DNA from: Arsenophonus sp052174135
Lineage (GTDB): Bacteria > Pseudomonadota > Gammaproteobacteria > Enterobacterales > Enterobacteriaceae
Length of the DNA: 64,000 bases
Assembly: GCA_052174135.1 (NCBI GenBank)
Contig: JBQMRZ010000024.1
Span: 235,078-299,077 of the forward strand
Direction of reading: 5' to 3'
This document shows positions 49,020 to 58,568 of the stretch, piece by piece. A program made the translations under genes and the position numbers. The number at the start of each line of letters is the position of its first letter. Positions within the stretch are counted from its first letter, which is position 1. The notes under the pieces are model-generated. The model did not search any database, had not been told where the DNA came from, and saw only the letters and a list, made by a program, of their open reading frames with translations.

Positions 49020-49991
49020 ATGGTTTGTAGTGAATTTGATATAATTACGCGTTATTTTAATCGTCAAAAAAATAAACGTTATGTTAATATCGGGATTGGT
49101 GATGATTGCGCATTAATAACAATACCTGAAAAACAACAATTAGCAATTACTACTGATACATTAGTTGCTGGTATTCATTTTCTTGATAGCATTTCACCAG
49201 AAGATTTAGCTTATAAATCTTTAGCTGTTAATTTAAGTGATTTAGCAGCAATGGGAGCAGATCCTTCTTGGATTTCTATATCATTAACATTACCAGAAAT
49301 TAATGAAGATTGGTTAGATAGATTTAGTTCTAGCCTATTCGAACAACTTAATTATTATGAAATACAACTTATTGGTGGCGATACAACGAGAGGTCCAATG
49401 AGTATAACTTATACAGCTCACGGTTTGATTCCTCAGGGAAAATCATTAACACGATCAGGAGCTTGTAATGGTGATTTAATTTATGTTACAGGAACATTAG
49501 GAGATAGCGCTGCAGGACTTGCTATTTTAGAATCACATCTGATTGTTAATAATATAAATGATCGTAACTGGTTAATTCATCGTCATTTAATGCCAGAACC
49601 TCGTGTTTTAGAGGGAAAAATTTTACGTAATTTTGCTTCTTCTGCTATAGATATTTCTGATGGTTTAATTTCTGATATTGGGCGCATTTTAAAAATTAGT
49701 AACTGTGGCGCTAAAATTAAATTAGATTTTTTACCAATATCTAGTGCATTATTTAGACACGTTAAATTAAAACAAGCATTAACTTGGGCATTAAGTGGTG
49801 GAGAAGATTATGAGTTGTGTTTTACAATACCTGAGGTAAAGCGTAGTGAGTTAGAATATGCATTAACAGATATTGATTTGGTACAATTTCATTGTATCGG
49901 TCAGATAACACAAGAACCAGAAAATATTCAATATTTTTATCGCAACAAAGAAATTTTAGTTAATTTAATTGGATTTGATCATTTTTTATAA
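49020..49991 (+). CDS. thiL: Thiamine-monophosphate kinase
   Basis: Phosphorylates thiamine monophosphate to the active cofactor. It has 323 residues against 325. The ATP and substrate sites are visible: GIGDDCALI, TTDTLVAGIHFL, NLSDLAAMGADPSW, LIGGDTTRGPMS and AIDISDGLISDIG. It is 76 bp after nusB and 9 bp before pgpA. Together with thiI it suggests that at least part of thiamine metabolism persists, although thiI also serves tRNA thiolation. Confidence 0.96.
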   Translation: MVCSEFDIITRYFNRQKNKRYVNIGIGDDCALITIPEKQQLAITTDTLVAGIHFLDSISPEDLAYKSLAVNLSDLAAMGADPSWISISLTLPEINEDWLDRFSSSLFEQLNYYEIQLIGGDTTRGPMSITYTAHGLIPQGKSLTRSGACNGDLIYVTGTLGDSAAGLAILESHLIVNNINDRNWLIHRHLMPEPRVLEGKILRNFASSAIDISDGLISDIGRILKISNCGAKIKLDFLPISSALFRHVKLKQALTWALSGGEDYELCFTIPEVKRSELEYALTDIDLVQFHCIGQITQEPENIQYFYRNKEILVNLIGFDHFL

Positions 49992-50000
49992 AAACTTGTT

Positions 50001-50488
50001 ATGATTGATATTAAATTTCGTTTAAATATTTTTAATCCCTGGCATCTATTGGCAACAGGATTTGGTGTTGGTTTATCTCCTATTATTCCAGGAACATTTG
50101 GATCAATAGTTGCTATTCCGTTTTGCCTATTAACCTATCGGTTATTACCAATTTGGTTATGTTGGTTTATTGTTTTATTTTGTTTTTTTTTGGTATTTTT
50201 ATCTGCAAACGGGCATCTAATGATATACAAGTTCATGACCATAGCAGTATTGTTTGGGATGAATTTATTAGTATGTGGATAATTCTTATGCTGATACCAA
50301 TTATTAATTGGCGATGGATATTAATCTCATTTATACTTTTTCGATTTTTTGATATACTAAAACCTTGGCCTATTAGTTTCTTTCATCGAAAAATAAGCGG
50401 TGGATTTGGAATCATGTTAGACGATATTATCGTAGTTATTTTTGTTATTTTTATTATAACAATATTTAAAAATTTAATACTGTTATGA
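50001..50488 (+). CDS. pgpA: Phosphatidylglycerophosphatase A, interrupted by a -1 frameshift at a T9 run
   Basis: Dephosphorylates phosphatidylglycerophosphate to phosphatidylglycerol in the inner membrane. The first frame (from ATG 50001) reads FNPWHLLATGFGVGLSPIIPGTFGS and a hydrophobic helix up to a run of nine T (50183-50191). The family sequence then continues in the -1 frame: FGIFICKRASNDIQVHDHS, IVWDEFISMWI, DILKPWPISFFHRK and GGFGIMLDD, ending at TGA 50486-50488. Joined, it gives about 163 residues against 172 in E. coli, with all motifs. Without correction the first frame ends after 93 residues. One extra U from polymerase slippage on the T-run, or a -1 ribosomal shift, would restore it. 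The intact downstream half argues for rescue or a very recent mutation; a sequencing error is possible. Confidence 0.85.
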
Positions 50489-50507
50489 TAAAAAAAATTA
50501 AATAACT

Positions 50508-50553
50508 CATTAAAAATCAAAAATAATTTAACAATTACATTTGATTTTTAATG
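50508..50553. terminator. 14-bp hairpin shared by convergent pgpA and dxs
   Basis: CATTAAAAATCAAA (50508-50521) pairs perfectly with 50540-50553 around an 18-nt loop. It lies 20 bp after the pgpA stop, and its right arm overlaps the last codons of dxs, so it probably serves both converging transcripts. On the minus strand an eight-T run follows about 16 nt after the stem (50498-50491). Confidence 0.55.
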
Positions 50554-52412
50554 CAATAATTATTAATTGATTTAACAATTCCTTCTGCATTAAGTCCTAG
50601 TTCCATTCGAATTTCTTCTTGATTTCCTTGTGGAATATAGTAATCAGGTAATCCAAGGTTAATCATAGGTATGATATGGTGATTTTTAAATAAAAATTCA
50701 TTAACTCCGCTACCAGCCCCTCCCATAATTGCATTTTCTTCTAATGTTACTAATATTTTATGAGTTTGAGTTATCTCAAGAATTAATTTTTCATCTAATG
50801 GTTTTACAAATCGCATATCCACAACTGTAGCATTAAGTAATTTTGCTGCTTTGATTGCTTCAGTAAGCAATATTCCAAAGTTAAGAATGGCAATTTTTTC
50901 TCCTTGTCGACGAATTAATCCTTTACCGATCGGAATTTTTTTTAATGATTGCAAAACGACGTCATAACAAGTTCCTTTTGGATAACGAACAGCAACAGGA
51001 CCATCTTGATAATGATAACCTGTATGTAACATTTGACGACATTCATTTTTATCACTAGGAGACATAATGATTATGTTAGGTAAACAGCGTAAAAATGACA
51101 GATCAAAAGCTCCTTGATGAGTTTGTCCATCAGCCCCAACAATCCCTGCTCGATCTATAGCAAATAGAATTGGTAATTTTTGAATGGCTACATCATGAAT
51201 AACTTGATCATAAGCACGTTGTAAAAAAGTTGAATAAATAGCCACGATAGGTTTATAGCCTGCAATAGCAAGACCTGCAGCAAAAGTTACAGCATGTTGT
51301 TCTGAAATAGCTACATCAAAATATTGTTTTGGATAAATTTTAGAAAACTCAACCATCCCTGAACCTTCTCGCATAGCCGGAGTGATTGCTATTAGTTTAG
51401 GGTCATTGGTTGCTTCTTGACACAACCAATCACCAAAAACATGAGAAAAAGTTAATTGGTTATTATTGTTATTTTTTGGCAAACTAAAAGTTGCAGGATT
51501 AAACTTAGGTACAGAATGCCAGCCGATAGGATCTTTTTCGGCTGGCTCATAACCTTTACCCTTTTTAGTTATGATATGTAAAAATTGTGGACCTTTTAAT
51601 TCACGAATATTTTTTAATGTTTTTATTAACGTAAATATATCATGACCATCAACAGGGCCGATATAGTTAAATCCTAATTCTTCAAACATAGTACTAGGAA
51701 TTATCATACCTTTAAGATGTTCTTCTGTTTTTTTTAATAACTCTTTAATCAATGGGATATTACAAAATATTTGTTTACTTTTTTCGCGCAAATTAATATA
51801 TAAATTACCAGATAATAATTGTGCTAAATGATTACTTAATGCACCAACGTTCTCTGAAATTGACATTTCATTATCATTAAGAATTACTAATATATCTTTA
51901 TGAATACCCCCTGCATGATTCATTGCTTCAAAGGCTATACCTGCTGTAATAGCCCCATCACCAATAACACAAACAGTTTTACGATTTTTATTTTCATATT
52001 CAGCGGCTACTGCCATTCCCAATCCTGCACTTATAGAAGTAGAAGAATGACCAACACTAAGAATATCATATTCACTCTCTTCTCGACAAGGAAAGGGATG
52101 TAAACCTTTTCTTTGGCGTATGGTACTAATTTGATCACGACGACCAGTTAATATTTTATGTGGATATGCTTGATGGCCAATATCCCAAATAAGATTATCA
52201 AATGGAGTTTTATAAATATAATGTAAAGCAACAGTGAGCTCAATAGCACCTAATCCAGAAGCGAAGTGCCCACTAGAATTACTAACGCTATTTAACAAAA
52301 ATAGTCGTAATTCTTCACATAATTTAACAAGATTTTCTTTTGGTAAAAGCCGCAGTTCTTTTGGTGTTTTTATTAATGCTAAAGTTGGATAAAAAGTGAT
52401 ATCAATAGTCAT
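50535..52412 (-). CDS. dxs: 1-deoxy-D-xylulose-5-phosphate synthase
   Basis: First step of the methylerythritol phosphate isoprenoid route, also feeding thiamine and pyridoxal synthesis. It has 625 residues against 620. The thiamine diphosphate site is GDGAITAGIAFEAMNHAG, preceded by WDIGHQAYPHKILTGR. The second half has ISEQHAVTFAAGLA (catalytic Glu) and the transketolase-like C-terminal domain. It is downstream of ispA on the minus strand; in E. coli the order is xseB-ispA-dxs, and xseB is missing here. Confidence 0.97.
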   Translation of the reverse strand: MTIDITFYPTLALIKTPKELRLLPKENLVKLCEELRLFLLNSVSNSSGHFASGLGAIELTVALHYIYKTPFDNLIWDIGHQAYPHKILTGRRDQISTIRQRKGLHPFPCREESEYDILSVGHSSTSISAGLGMAVAAEYENKNRKTVCVIGDGAITAGIAFEAMNHAGGIHKDILVILNDNEMSISENVGALSNHLAQLLSGNLYINLREKSKQIFCNIPLIKELLKKTEEHLKGMIIPSTMFEELGFNYIGPVDGHDIFTLIKTLKNIRELKGPQFLHIITKKGKGYEPAEKDPIGWHSVPKFNPATFSLPKNNNNNQLTFSHVFGDWLCQEATNDPKLIAITPAMREGSGMVEFSKIYPKQYFDVAISEQHAVTFAAGLAIAGYKPIVAIYSTFLQRAYDQVIHDVAIQKLPILFAIDRAGIVGADGQTHQGAFDLSFLRCLPNIIIMSPSDKNECRQMLHTGYHYQDGPVAVRYPKGTCYDVVLQSLKKIPIGKGLIRRQGEKIAILNFGILLTEAIKAAKLLNATVVDMRFVKPLDEKLILEITQTHKILVTLEENAIMGGAGSGVNEFLFKNHHIIPMINLGLPDYYIPQGNQEEIRMELGLNAEGIVKSINNYCIKNQM

Positions 52413-52525
52413 GTTTTCTCATTTAATAGTTAGTTTTATCTGTATAAACATAAATTATAATATAATAGAGTAACTAAAATATTATTTTTAATTTTTTATT
52501 ATCTATATTTTTAAAATAAAGAAGA

Positions 52526-53449
52526 TTAGTTTTTTCGTTCAACAATAAAATTTGTTAAGTTTTGTAGTGCTTCTGTATTAAGACCATGTTGTTGTTCTAA
52601 TACATAAAGTACATCTAGTGCTTGTTTGTATAAATTATTTTCTTTTTTTTGTGATTGTTCAAGACCAATTAATGATGGAAAAGTACTTTTATTATGTTTT
52701 TCATGAGTACCTTGATTTTTATCCAAAATATCTGTATCACCAATAATATCAAGAATATCATCATGAATTTGGAATAGTAGTCCAATGGCATTGGCGTAAT
52801 TATCTAATAATGGTAATAATTTATACCCTTGATTACCTGCTGTAAATGCACTAATTCTAATAGCAGCGCGAATTAAAGCTCCTGTTTTATAATGATGAAT
52901 AGATTCCAACATTGTTATATAAATTTCTTTACCTTCTGATTCCATATCAAGCGCTTGGCCTCTACACATACCTGCTGCTCCAGTAGCGGTAGCCAATTCA
53001 GCTATCATAGCAAGACGATTGGTATCACTAACATCAGGCATAGCAGATCGAGATAAAATGTCAAAAGCAAGGGTTTGTAAAGCATCGCCAGCTAAAATTG
53101 CATGAGCTTCACCGAATGAAATATGACAAGTAGGGTGTCCACGTCGTAGATTATCATTATCCATTGCTGGTAAATCATCGTGAATTAAAGAATAAGCATG
53201 AATACATTCAACTGCTGCAGCAGGTATATCTAAATTTTCTACAGCAACATTTAACATATCACCTATAGCATAAACTAAAAAAGGTCTTAACCGTTTTCCA
53301 CCAAATAATGTACTATATTTCATTGCCGCTACAAGTTGACTTTTATTAAATGGAAGGCGCTGAAATTGATCTAATAGTGTTTTATTAACGTGATCTTGTA
53401 CCCATTGATATTGATCTGAAAAAGAAAGTGCCACTATTTTAGACATCAT
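52526..53449 (-). CDS. ispA: Farnesyl diphosphate synthase
   Basis: Condenses dimethylallyl and isopentenyl diphosphates to geranyl and then farnesyl diphosphate, needed for undecaprenyl carrier, ubiquinone and heme O. It has 307 residues against 299. Both Asp-rich motifs are present: SLIHDDLPAMDNDNLRRG and FQIHDDILDIIGDT. GGKRLRPFLVYA and HKTGALIRAAIR are also conserved. Two adjacent ATG codons open the frame (MMSKIVAL), and either may be used. The product is the donor for CyoE in this window. Confidence 0.96.
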   Translation of the reverse strand: MMSKIVALSFSDQYQWVQDHVNKTLLDQFQRLPFNKSQLVAAMKYSTLFGGKRLRPFLVYAIGDMLNVAVENLDIPAAAVECIHAYSLIHDDLPAMDNDNLRRGHPTCHISFGEAHAILAGDALQTLAFDILSRSAMPDVSDTNRLAMIAELATATGAAGMCRGQALDMESEGKEIYITMLESIHHYKTGALIRAAIRISAFTAGNQGYKLLPLLDNYANAIGLLFQIHDDILDIIGDTDILDKNQGTHEKHNKSTFPSLIGLEQSQKKENNLYKQALDVLYVLEQQHGLNTEALQNLTNFIVERKN

Positions 53450-53934
53450 TTTATTGATTTTCCAACTTAAAATTATTTAACTGTGTGTTATCGACATTGC
53501 TTTATGAGATAAAATTTTAATGTACTATGTCCAAATTTCTTGTAACGTTTTAGTTTTGTTATCTAGATAATTGGATCTTATATTCATATTTATTTGATTC
53601 TTTTCCAATTGTAAGATTATTTAATTATAATATGTCTAATTTTTATTCTATGAGGTTATTAATAAAAGTTCAAAAACAGAAGATCTTATAGATTAATTAT
53701 CTTCTTTTTTGATAATAAACATTATATTTAATTTAATCTTAGGTAAATATATTTCAAAAAGATTTATTTTAAAATATTTATATATTATAAAATTTTATTT
53801 TTTATGCTCTTTAGTAAATGAACTTACAATACAATAATATATTCATTGCTTAAAAATTAAATACTTTACATAATAAATATGTATAATATTATGTGTCTAT
53901 TTGTAAAATAAAAATTGTTTTTTATATAAATATT
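53450..53934. other. Divergent ispA-thiI spacer (xseB lost)
   Basis: This is 485 bp between the starts of ispA (minus) and thiI (plus). E. coli has xseB here on the ispA side. I could not read a convincing XseB remnant in any frame. The spacer holds a plus-strand terminator-like element at 53678-53710, which is odd because it stands upstream of thiI with no plus-strand gene before it. Confidence 0.5.
53678..53710 (+). terminator. Terminator-like hairpin upstream of thiI
   Basis: AGAAGAT (53678-53684) pairs with ATCTTCT (53699-53705) around a 14-nt loop and is followed by five further T. On the plus strand this has intrinsic-terminator layout, 225 bp before thiI. It could be a leader attenuator or the end of a small RNA. 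No thiamine riboswitch core is visible beside it, so regulation is speculative. Confidence 0.35.
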
Positions 53935-55383
53935 ATGAAGTTTATAATTAAATTATTTCCCGAAATAACCATTAAGAGTCAATCTGTACGATTACGTTTT
54001 ATTAAGATCCTTGCTAGTAATATTCTTAATATACTAAAAGTTTTAGATGATGAAATTTCTGTTATTAGACACTGGGATAATATAGAGATTTACATAAAAA
54101 AAAATATATATCATGATGAGATTTCTGATGCTTTAACAAAAATTCCTGGAATACATCATGTTTTTTTAGTTAAAGAATATCAATTCCAAGATCTTAATCA
54201 TATTTTTGAACTAACTTCAGAAATTTATGCTAAACAAATAATTAATAAAACTTTTTGTGTGCGTGTTAAACGATACGGTAAACATGATTTTACTTCAATG
54301 GAAGCAGAACGTTATATTGGTGGTTGTTTAAATAAACAAATTTTATCCGCTAAAGTAAAGCTAAATCAACCAGATATAACTTTAAATCTTGAGATTAAAA
54401 AAAATAAAGTAATTTTTATTAAATCACGCATTCAAGGTATTGGTGGTTTTCCTATAGGTACACAAGAAGATGTTTTATCTTTAATATCAGGCGGATTTGA
54501 TTCAGGAGTATCTAGTTATATGTTAATTCGGCGTGGTTGCCGAGTCCATTATTGTTTCTTTAATTTAAGTGGTACTAATCATGAGATCAACGTAAAACAA
54601 ATTTCATATCATCTTTGGTATCGTTTTGGTCGTTCCCATAAAGTACGTTTTATTATAATAGATTTTATGCCAATTATTGCAGAAATTATTGAAAAAATTG
54701 ATGATAACCAGATGAACGTGATACTAAAAAGAATGATGATAAGAGTAGCATCTAAAATAGCGGAACGTTATAATATCCAAGCATTAGTAACAGGTGAAGC
54801 TTTAGGACAGGTTTCTAGTCAAACGCTATCTAATTTATGTTTAATTAATAATGTTACAGATAAATTAATTTTACGACCGTTAATATCACATGATAAAGAA
54901 AATATTATTAATGTTTCTCGTGAAATAGGAACAGAATATTTTGCTCGTACAATGCCAGAATTTTGTGGTTTAATCTCGAAAAAACCAACAGTAAAAGCAG
55001 TAAAAGAAAAAATTGAAGAACAGGAAAATAATTTCGATTTTTCTCTACTTGATCATGTCATTAGTACAATACAAAATATTGATATTCGTAAAATAATCTA
55101 TCATAATAAAAATAAAGTATCAAAAGTAGAAACAGTTAATGTATTTTCTCCGGATGATATTATTCTTGATATTCGTTATCCTTATGAACAAATAGCTCAT
55201 CCACTTAAATTATCAGGTGTTAAAGTGAAGTTATTACCTTTTTATAAATTAAATAGTCAATTTTGCCAACTATCACTCAAAAAACATTATTTACTTTATT
55301 GTGAACGCGGTGTAATGAGTCGTTTACAAGCGTTTTATTTACACGAACAAGGGTTTAAAAATGTAAAGGTATACCAACCTTAA
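53935..55383 (+). CDS. thiI: tRNA sulfurtransferase ThiI (with rhodanese domain)
   Basis: Makes 4-thiouridine at tRNA position 8 and, in enterobacteria, supplies sulfur for the thiamine thiazole ring. I place the start at ATG 53935 (MKFIIKLFPEITIKSQSVR), giving 482 residues, exactly the E. coli length; a frame-compatible ATG at 53893 adds 14 unsupported residues. Domains in order: ferredoxin-like and THUMP, the adenylation domain with P-loop LISGGFDSGVSSYM, and a C-terminal rhodanese domain with the sulfur-carrying Cys in LLYCERGVMSRL. The second redox Cys is in MPEFCGLISKKP. A run of nine A at 54096-54104 is kept in frame. Confidence 0.96.
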   Translation: MKFIIKLFPEITIKSQSVRLRFIKILASNILNILKVLDDEISVIRHWDNIEIYIKKNIYHDEISDALTKIPGIHHVFLVKEYQFQDLNHIFELTSEIYAKQIINKTFCVRVKRYGKHDFTSMEAERYIGGCLNKQILSAKVKLNQPDITLNLEIKKNKVIFIKSRIQGIGGFPIGTQEDVLSLISGGFDSGVSSYMLIRRGCRVHYCFFNLSGTNHEINVKQISYHLWYRFGRSHKVRFIIIDFMPIIAEIIEKIDDNQMNVILKRMMIRVASKIAERYNIQALVTGEALGQVSSQTLSNLCLINNVTDKLILRPLISHDKENIINVSREIGTEYFARTMPEFCGLISKKPTVKAVKEKIEEQENNFDFSLLDHVISTIQNIDIRKIIYHNKNKVSKVETVNVFSPDDIILDIRYPYEQIAHPLKLSGVKVKLLPFYKLNSQFCQLSLKKHYLLYCERGVMSRLQAFYLHEQGFKNVKVYQP

Positions 55384-56130
55384 ATAAACAACTAATTAGT
55401 ATTTTATTTTAAAATAATTAGATCATGTTTAAAGTTAAAATATATAATTTATTATTTTATCTTATATTTTAAGATCTTTAAAGACAGAAGAAATAATAAA
55501 TTTAATTTTTATTATTTTATTAATTAATAAATCATAAATTTAACTTAAAAATTATTGTTAAAATAGTATTTATTTTTTTTAATTAAAGAATAAAAAAATA
55601 ATCATACCGACATAATTAATTGCATAAATTAGCAATTAAGTACTATAAAGATAGTGCTATTATTTTTTTATCTTACCGTATCTATTAGTTTTAATAAATT
55701 TTAAACTTAAATATATATTACTTACACTAAACAATACATTATTCTAATGTTATTAACAATCATCATGTTATAAAATATCTTATTATTTTATATAATTTTG
55801 TAATTTATATGTATAAATTTTTTAATGCTATTTAAATGTTTAAGGTGAACCAATATTAGATATAATAACTTTTAAGAAGCTTAAAATCAATTTTAATGTA
55901 AATAAAATAATAAATTAATTAAAATAATAAGAATATTCATTCTAAATAAAATAATTAACAGATATCTTATATAAGTAATTGTTTAAATATGAAATTAATA
56001 ATATTATTTTAAATATATTTAGGCAATTTTATTAAAAGATAAAAAACTTATAGTTTTAATTGTTTTTCAACGTAATTCAAAAAAATAAAGAACATATTTA
56101 TTATATCTATTAATATTACATATTATATGT
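55384..56130. other. Convergent thiI-yajR spacer (yajL, panE, yajQ lost)
   Basis: This is 747 bp with no gene. In E. coli yajL, panE and yajQ lie here; I recognise no remnant. An 8-bp stem (TTAATTGC/GCAATTAA, 55616-55639) directly adjoins the terminator at 55639-55669. The rest is A/T-rich filler. Confidence 0.6.
55639..55669 (+). terminator. Intrinsic terminator downstream of thiI
   Basis: AGTACTAT (55639-55646) pairs with ATAGTGCT (55651-55658), with one G-U pair, around the loop AAAG, and is followed by ATTA and seven T (55663-55669). This is a compact Rho-independent terminator about 255 bp after thiI. It probably once closed the longer operon containing the lost downstream genes. Confidence 0.6.
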
Positions 56131-57501
56131 CTAATCTAATAAATTATTAATGATACTTTCAATTTGTTTCCTAGTAATGATTTTTTTATCTATTTTAATA
56201 AATACATTAAGTGCTTTAAGATCAAATGTTACTTCGCGCACACCTTGTTCATTCATTAATTGAATTTCAAGTAAGCTAAAATTTTTGATTTTTTGTGGTA
56301 AAATTAAACATATATTACTAATATAAGAGGGTTGATTCATGTTTATAGTAATAAAAAACCAAAATACACAAAGTATCAAATTAACCATAAAAACTAAAAA
56401 AGCACCATTTAATTGAAAAAACCATCCACCTAAAATACCACCTAAAGCAACACCTAAAAATTGGCTAGTTGAATAAATAGCCATAACTGTTCCTTTGTAT
56501 TTAATAGGTGCTTCCTTACTAATAAGTGAAGGTAATAATACCTCCATAATATTAAATCCAATAAAAAATAACTGAAGGCCTATCATTATTAACCAAAATT
56601 TTTGGTTAGAAAAACAAAATATTAATTCAGATATAAATAGGATACTAATACATAATAGAAAAATTTGTTTTATTCGATGTTTTTTTTCAGCATAAATGAT
56701 AAATGGTAAAATTGTGACGAAAGCAATAAATAAAGTAATTAAGTATATTTTCCAATGTTGATTAATTTTTACACCTGAATCGATAATAATTAATGGTAAA
56801 ATAATAAAATTTGCCATAAGTAATGCATGTAAACATAATATACTTAAATTAAGTTTAAGTAATTGAGGGTTGTTAATTATTTTTTGTACACTATTTCTTA
56901 TAAAATGAGTTTCATTATTAATGATAGAATATCGATTCTCTGGTACAAGAAAAACAGTTATTAATATCCCATTAAAAGCAAAAAAACTTATCAACCAAAA
57001 AAGACCATGTAAACCGAAAATATGAGTAATAATAGGACCAATAACTATTGCAATAGAAAAAGTGATACCAAAACTGATTCCAATAAAAGCCATCGCTTTT
57101 GTTCTATTTTTCTCGCTAATCAGATCAGAAAGTAATGCCATAATTGTTGCAGAAATGGCTCCAGCTCCTTGTAAAGCACGTCCAATAATAATCCCCCAGA
57201 TTGAATCTGTTATCGCTGCGATTATACTGCCAATAATAAAAATGAGTAACCCTAAAATAATTAATTGTTTACGACCAAATTTATCAGACATTAAGCCAAA
57301 TGGAATTTGAAAAATAGCTTGACTTATACCATAGATCCCAATTGCTAACCCAATTAATAATTCGTTAGCACCTTTTAATTCTTTACCGTAACTCGTCAAT
57401 ACAGGTAATATCATAAATATTCCTAGCATGCGTAACGTGAATACAGCTCCTAACCAAAAAGTTGCTTTTAATTCCTTTAATGTCATTTTACTATCATTCA
57501 T
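56131..57501 (-). CDS. yajR: Major facilitator superfamily transporter YajR
   Basis: Proton-linked inner-membrane transporter of the MFS drug-efflux type; its natural substrate is unknown. It has 456 residues against 454 and begins MNDSKMTLKELKATFWLG, closely like E. coli YajR. Twelve helices are predicted. MFS motif A is in PFGLMSDKFGRKQLI. The C-terminal cytoplasmic domain particular to YajR is retained (about residues 390-456, NEQGVREVTFDLKALNVFIKID). Its E. coli position directly after cyoE is conserved. Keeping an efflux-type carrier in a reduced genome hints at an exchange role with the host. Confidence 0.93.
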   Translation of the reverse strand: MNDSKMTLKELKATFWLGAVFTLRMLGIFMILPVLTSYGKELKGANELLIGLAIGIYGISQAIFQIPFGLMSDKFGRKQLIILGLLIFIIGSIIAAITDSIWGIIIGRALQGAGAISATIMALLSDLISEKNRTKAMAFIGISFGITFSIAIVIGPIITHIFGLHGLFWLISFFAFNGILITVFLVPENRYSIINNETHFIRNSVQKIINNPQLLKLNLSILCLHALLMANFIILPLIIIDSGVKINQHWKIYLITLFIAFVTILPFIIYAEKKHRIKQIFLLCISILFISELIFCFSNQKFWLIMIGLQLFFIGFNIMEVLLPSLISKEAPIKYKGTVMAIYSTSQFLGVALGGILGGWFFQLNGAFLVFMVNLILCVFWFFITINMNQPSYISNICLILPQKIKNFSLLEIQLMNEQGVREVTFDLKALNVFIKIDKKIITRKQIESIINNLLD

Positions 57502-57597
57502 AAGTTATTTCAAAAAATTTAGAGATTAGTATTATAAGGTGGTTTTATTGATTAGTTAATATATTTTCTTGCTCAAAAAAAATAACAAAGCATGAAT

Positions 57598-57632
57598 AAA
57601 AAAAGAATAAGGAAAATATTTTTTATCCTTAT
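57598..57632 (-). terminator. Intrinsic terminator of the cyo operon
   Basis: On the minus strand ATAAGGA (57632-57626) pairs with TCCTTAT (57613-57607) around a 12-nt loop and is followed by TC and seven T (57604-57598). It starts 35 bp after the cyoE stop and lies before yajR. Stem, tail and position all fit a Rho-independent terminator. Confidence 0.7.
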
Positions 57633-57666
57633 ACTTTAAATATAGAATAGTTGTAATTATCTTTTA

Positions 57667-58551
57667 TTATTTAAGATAAACAAAAGTCTGTTCAAAAATA
57701 GCAGTTGAATCAATGGACATCATAATGCTAAGAGAGGTAATTGCTATAATAGAAAATATAAATACTTTTCGCGCCCAAAGGTAATCATTATTTTGATTTT
57801 TAAAGCCAGAAAATGCCATACAAAGCCACCATAAACTAATAATTGCGGCAACAATAAGATACTTATAACTAGCATAACCACTAACTGTAAGCATAATAGT
57901 TGCTATCATAAAAGCAAGGATGTATAAAAAAATATGAGTTTTAGTGACATGAATTCCTTTGATTACTGGTAACACAGGAATATTAGCAATTTGATAGTCA
58001 TTAAAACGAAAAATAGCAATTGCATAAGAATGTGGTATTTGCCATAAACTAAATATTAATAATAAAATTAACGCTCCAATATCAAATTGATTGGAAACAC
58101 TACAGTAACCAATAACTGGTGGTGTAGCTCCAGATAAGCTACCTATTAAAGTTCCATAAATTGATTTACGTTTCATATAGAGACTATAAATCCCAACATA
58201 AATAATGAAACCGATAAAAGTAAGAAATATAGATAAAATATTAGTACTAATATAAAGTAAAACTATACCACTAATGAATAATATAATCGCGTAGATTAAA
58301 CAGAATTTTTGATTAATAAGCCCCTTAACTAAGGGTCTATTTTTGGTTCTATCCATTATTCGATCAATATCTTGATCAATATAATTGTTAAAAATACAAC
58401 TAGAAGCTATAACAAGAGATACACCAAGTAGTGTAGCAATAAATATCGCATAATTAATTACCCCTTTAGCCGCAAGCAAAAATCCGCCAGTAATAGAGAA
58501 TAAATTACTGAAAATAATACCTGGTTTTATTATTTGTAAATATTCTTTCAT
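57667..58551 (-). CDS. cyoE: Heme O synthase (protoheme IX farnesyltransferase)
   Basis: Adds the farnesyl group to heme B, giving heme O for the bo3 oxidase. It has 294 residues against 296, with seven to nine membrane helices. The prenyl-diphosphate site NNYIDQDIDRIMDRTKNRPL is intact. It is the last gene of cyoABCDE, 17 bp after cyoD. Its farnesyl donor comes from IspA, also encoded in the window. Confidence 0.97.
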   Translation of the reverse strand: MKEYLQIIKPGIIFSNLFSITGGFLLAAKGVINYAIFIATLLGVSLVIASSCIFNNYIDQDIDRIMDRTKNRPLVKGLINQKFCLIYAIILFISGIVLLYISTNILSIFLTFIGFIIYVGIYSLYMKRKSIYGTLIGSLSGATPPVIGYCSVSNQFDIGALILLLIFSLWQIPHSYAIAIFRFNDYQIANIPVLPVIKGIHVTKTHIFLYILAFMIATIMLTVSGYASYKYLIVAAIISLWWLCMAFSGFKNQNNDYLWARKVFIFSIIAITSLSIMMSIDSTAIFEQTFVYLK

Positions 58552-58568
58552 TATGATTGTGACTCATT

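Noticed and set aside
53460..53700. Eroded xseB on the minus strand
   Set aside because: A short frame contains QLEKNQINM but the resemblance to XseB is too weak and stops interrupt it.
53711..53934. Possible thiamine pyrophosphate riboswitch before thiI
   Set aside because: No CUGAGA or similar conserved core is visible.
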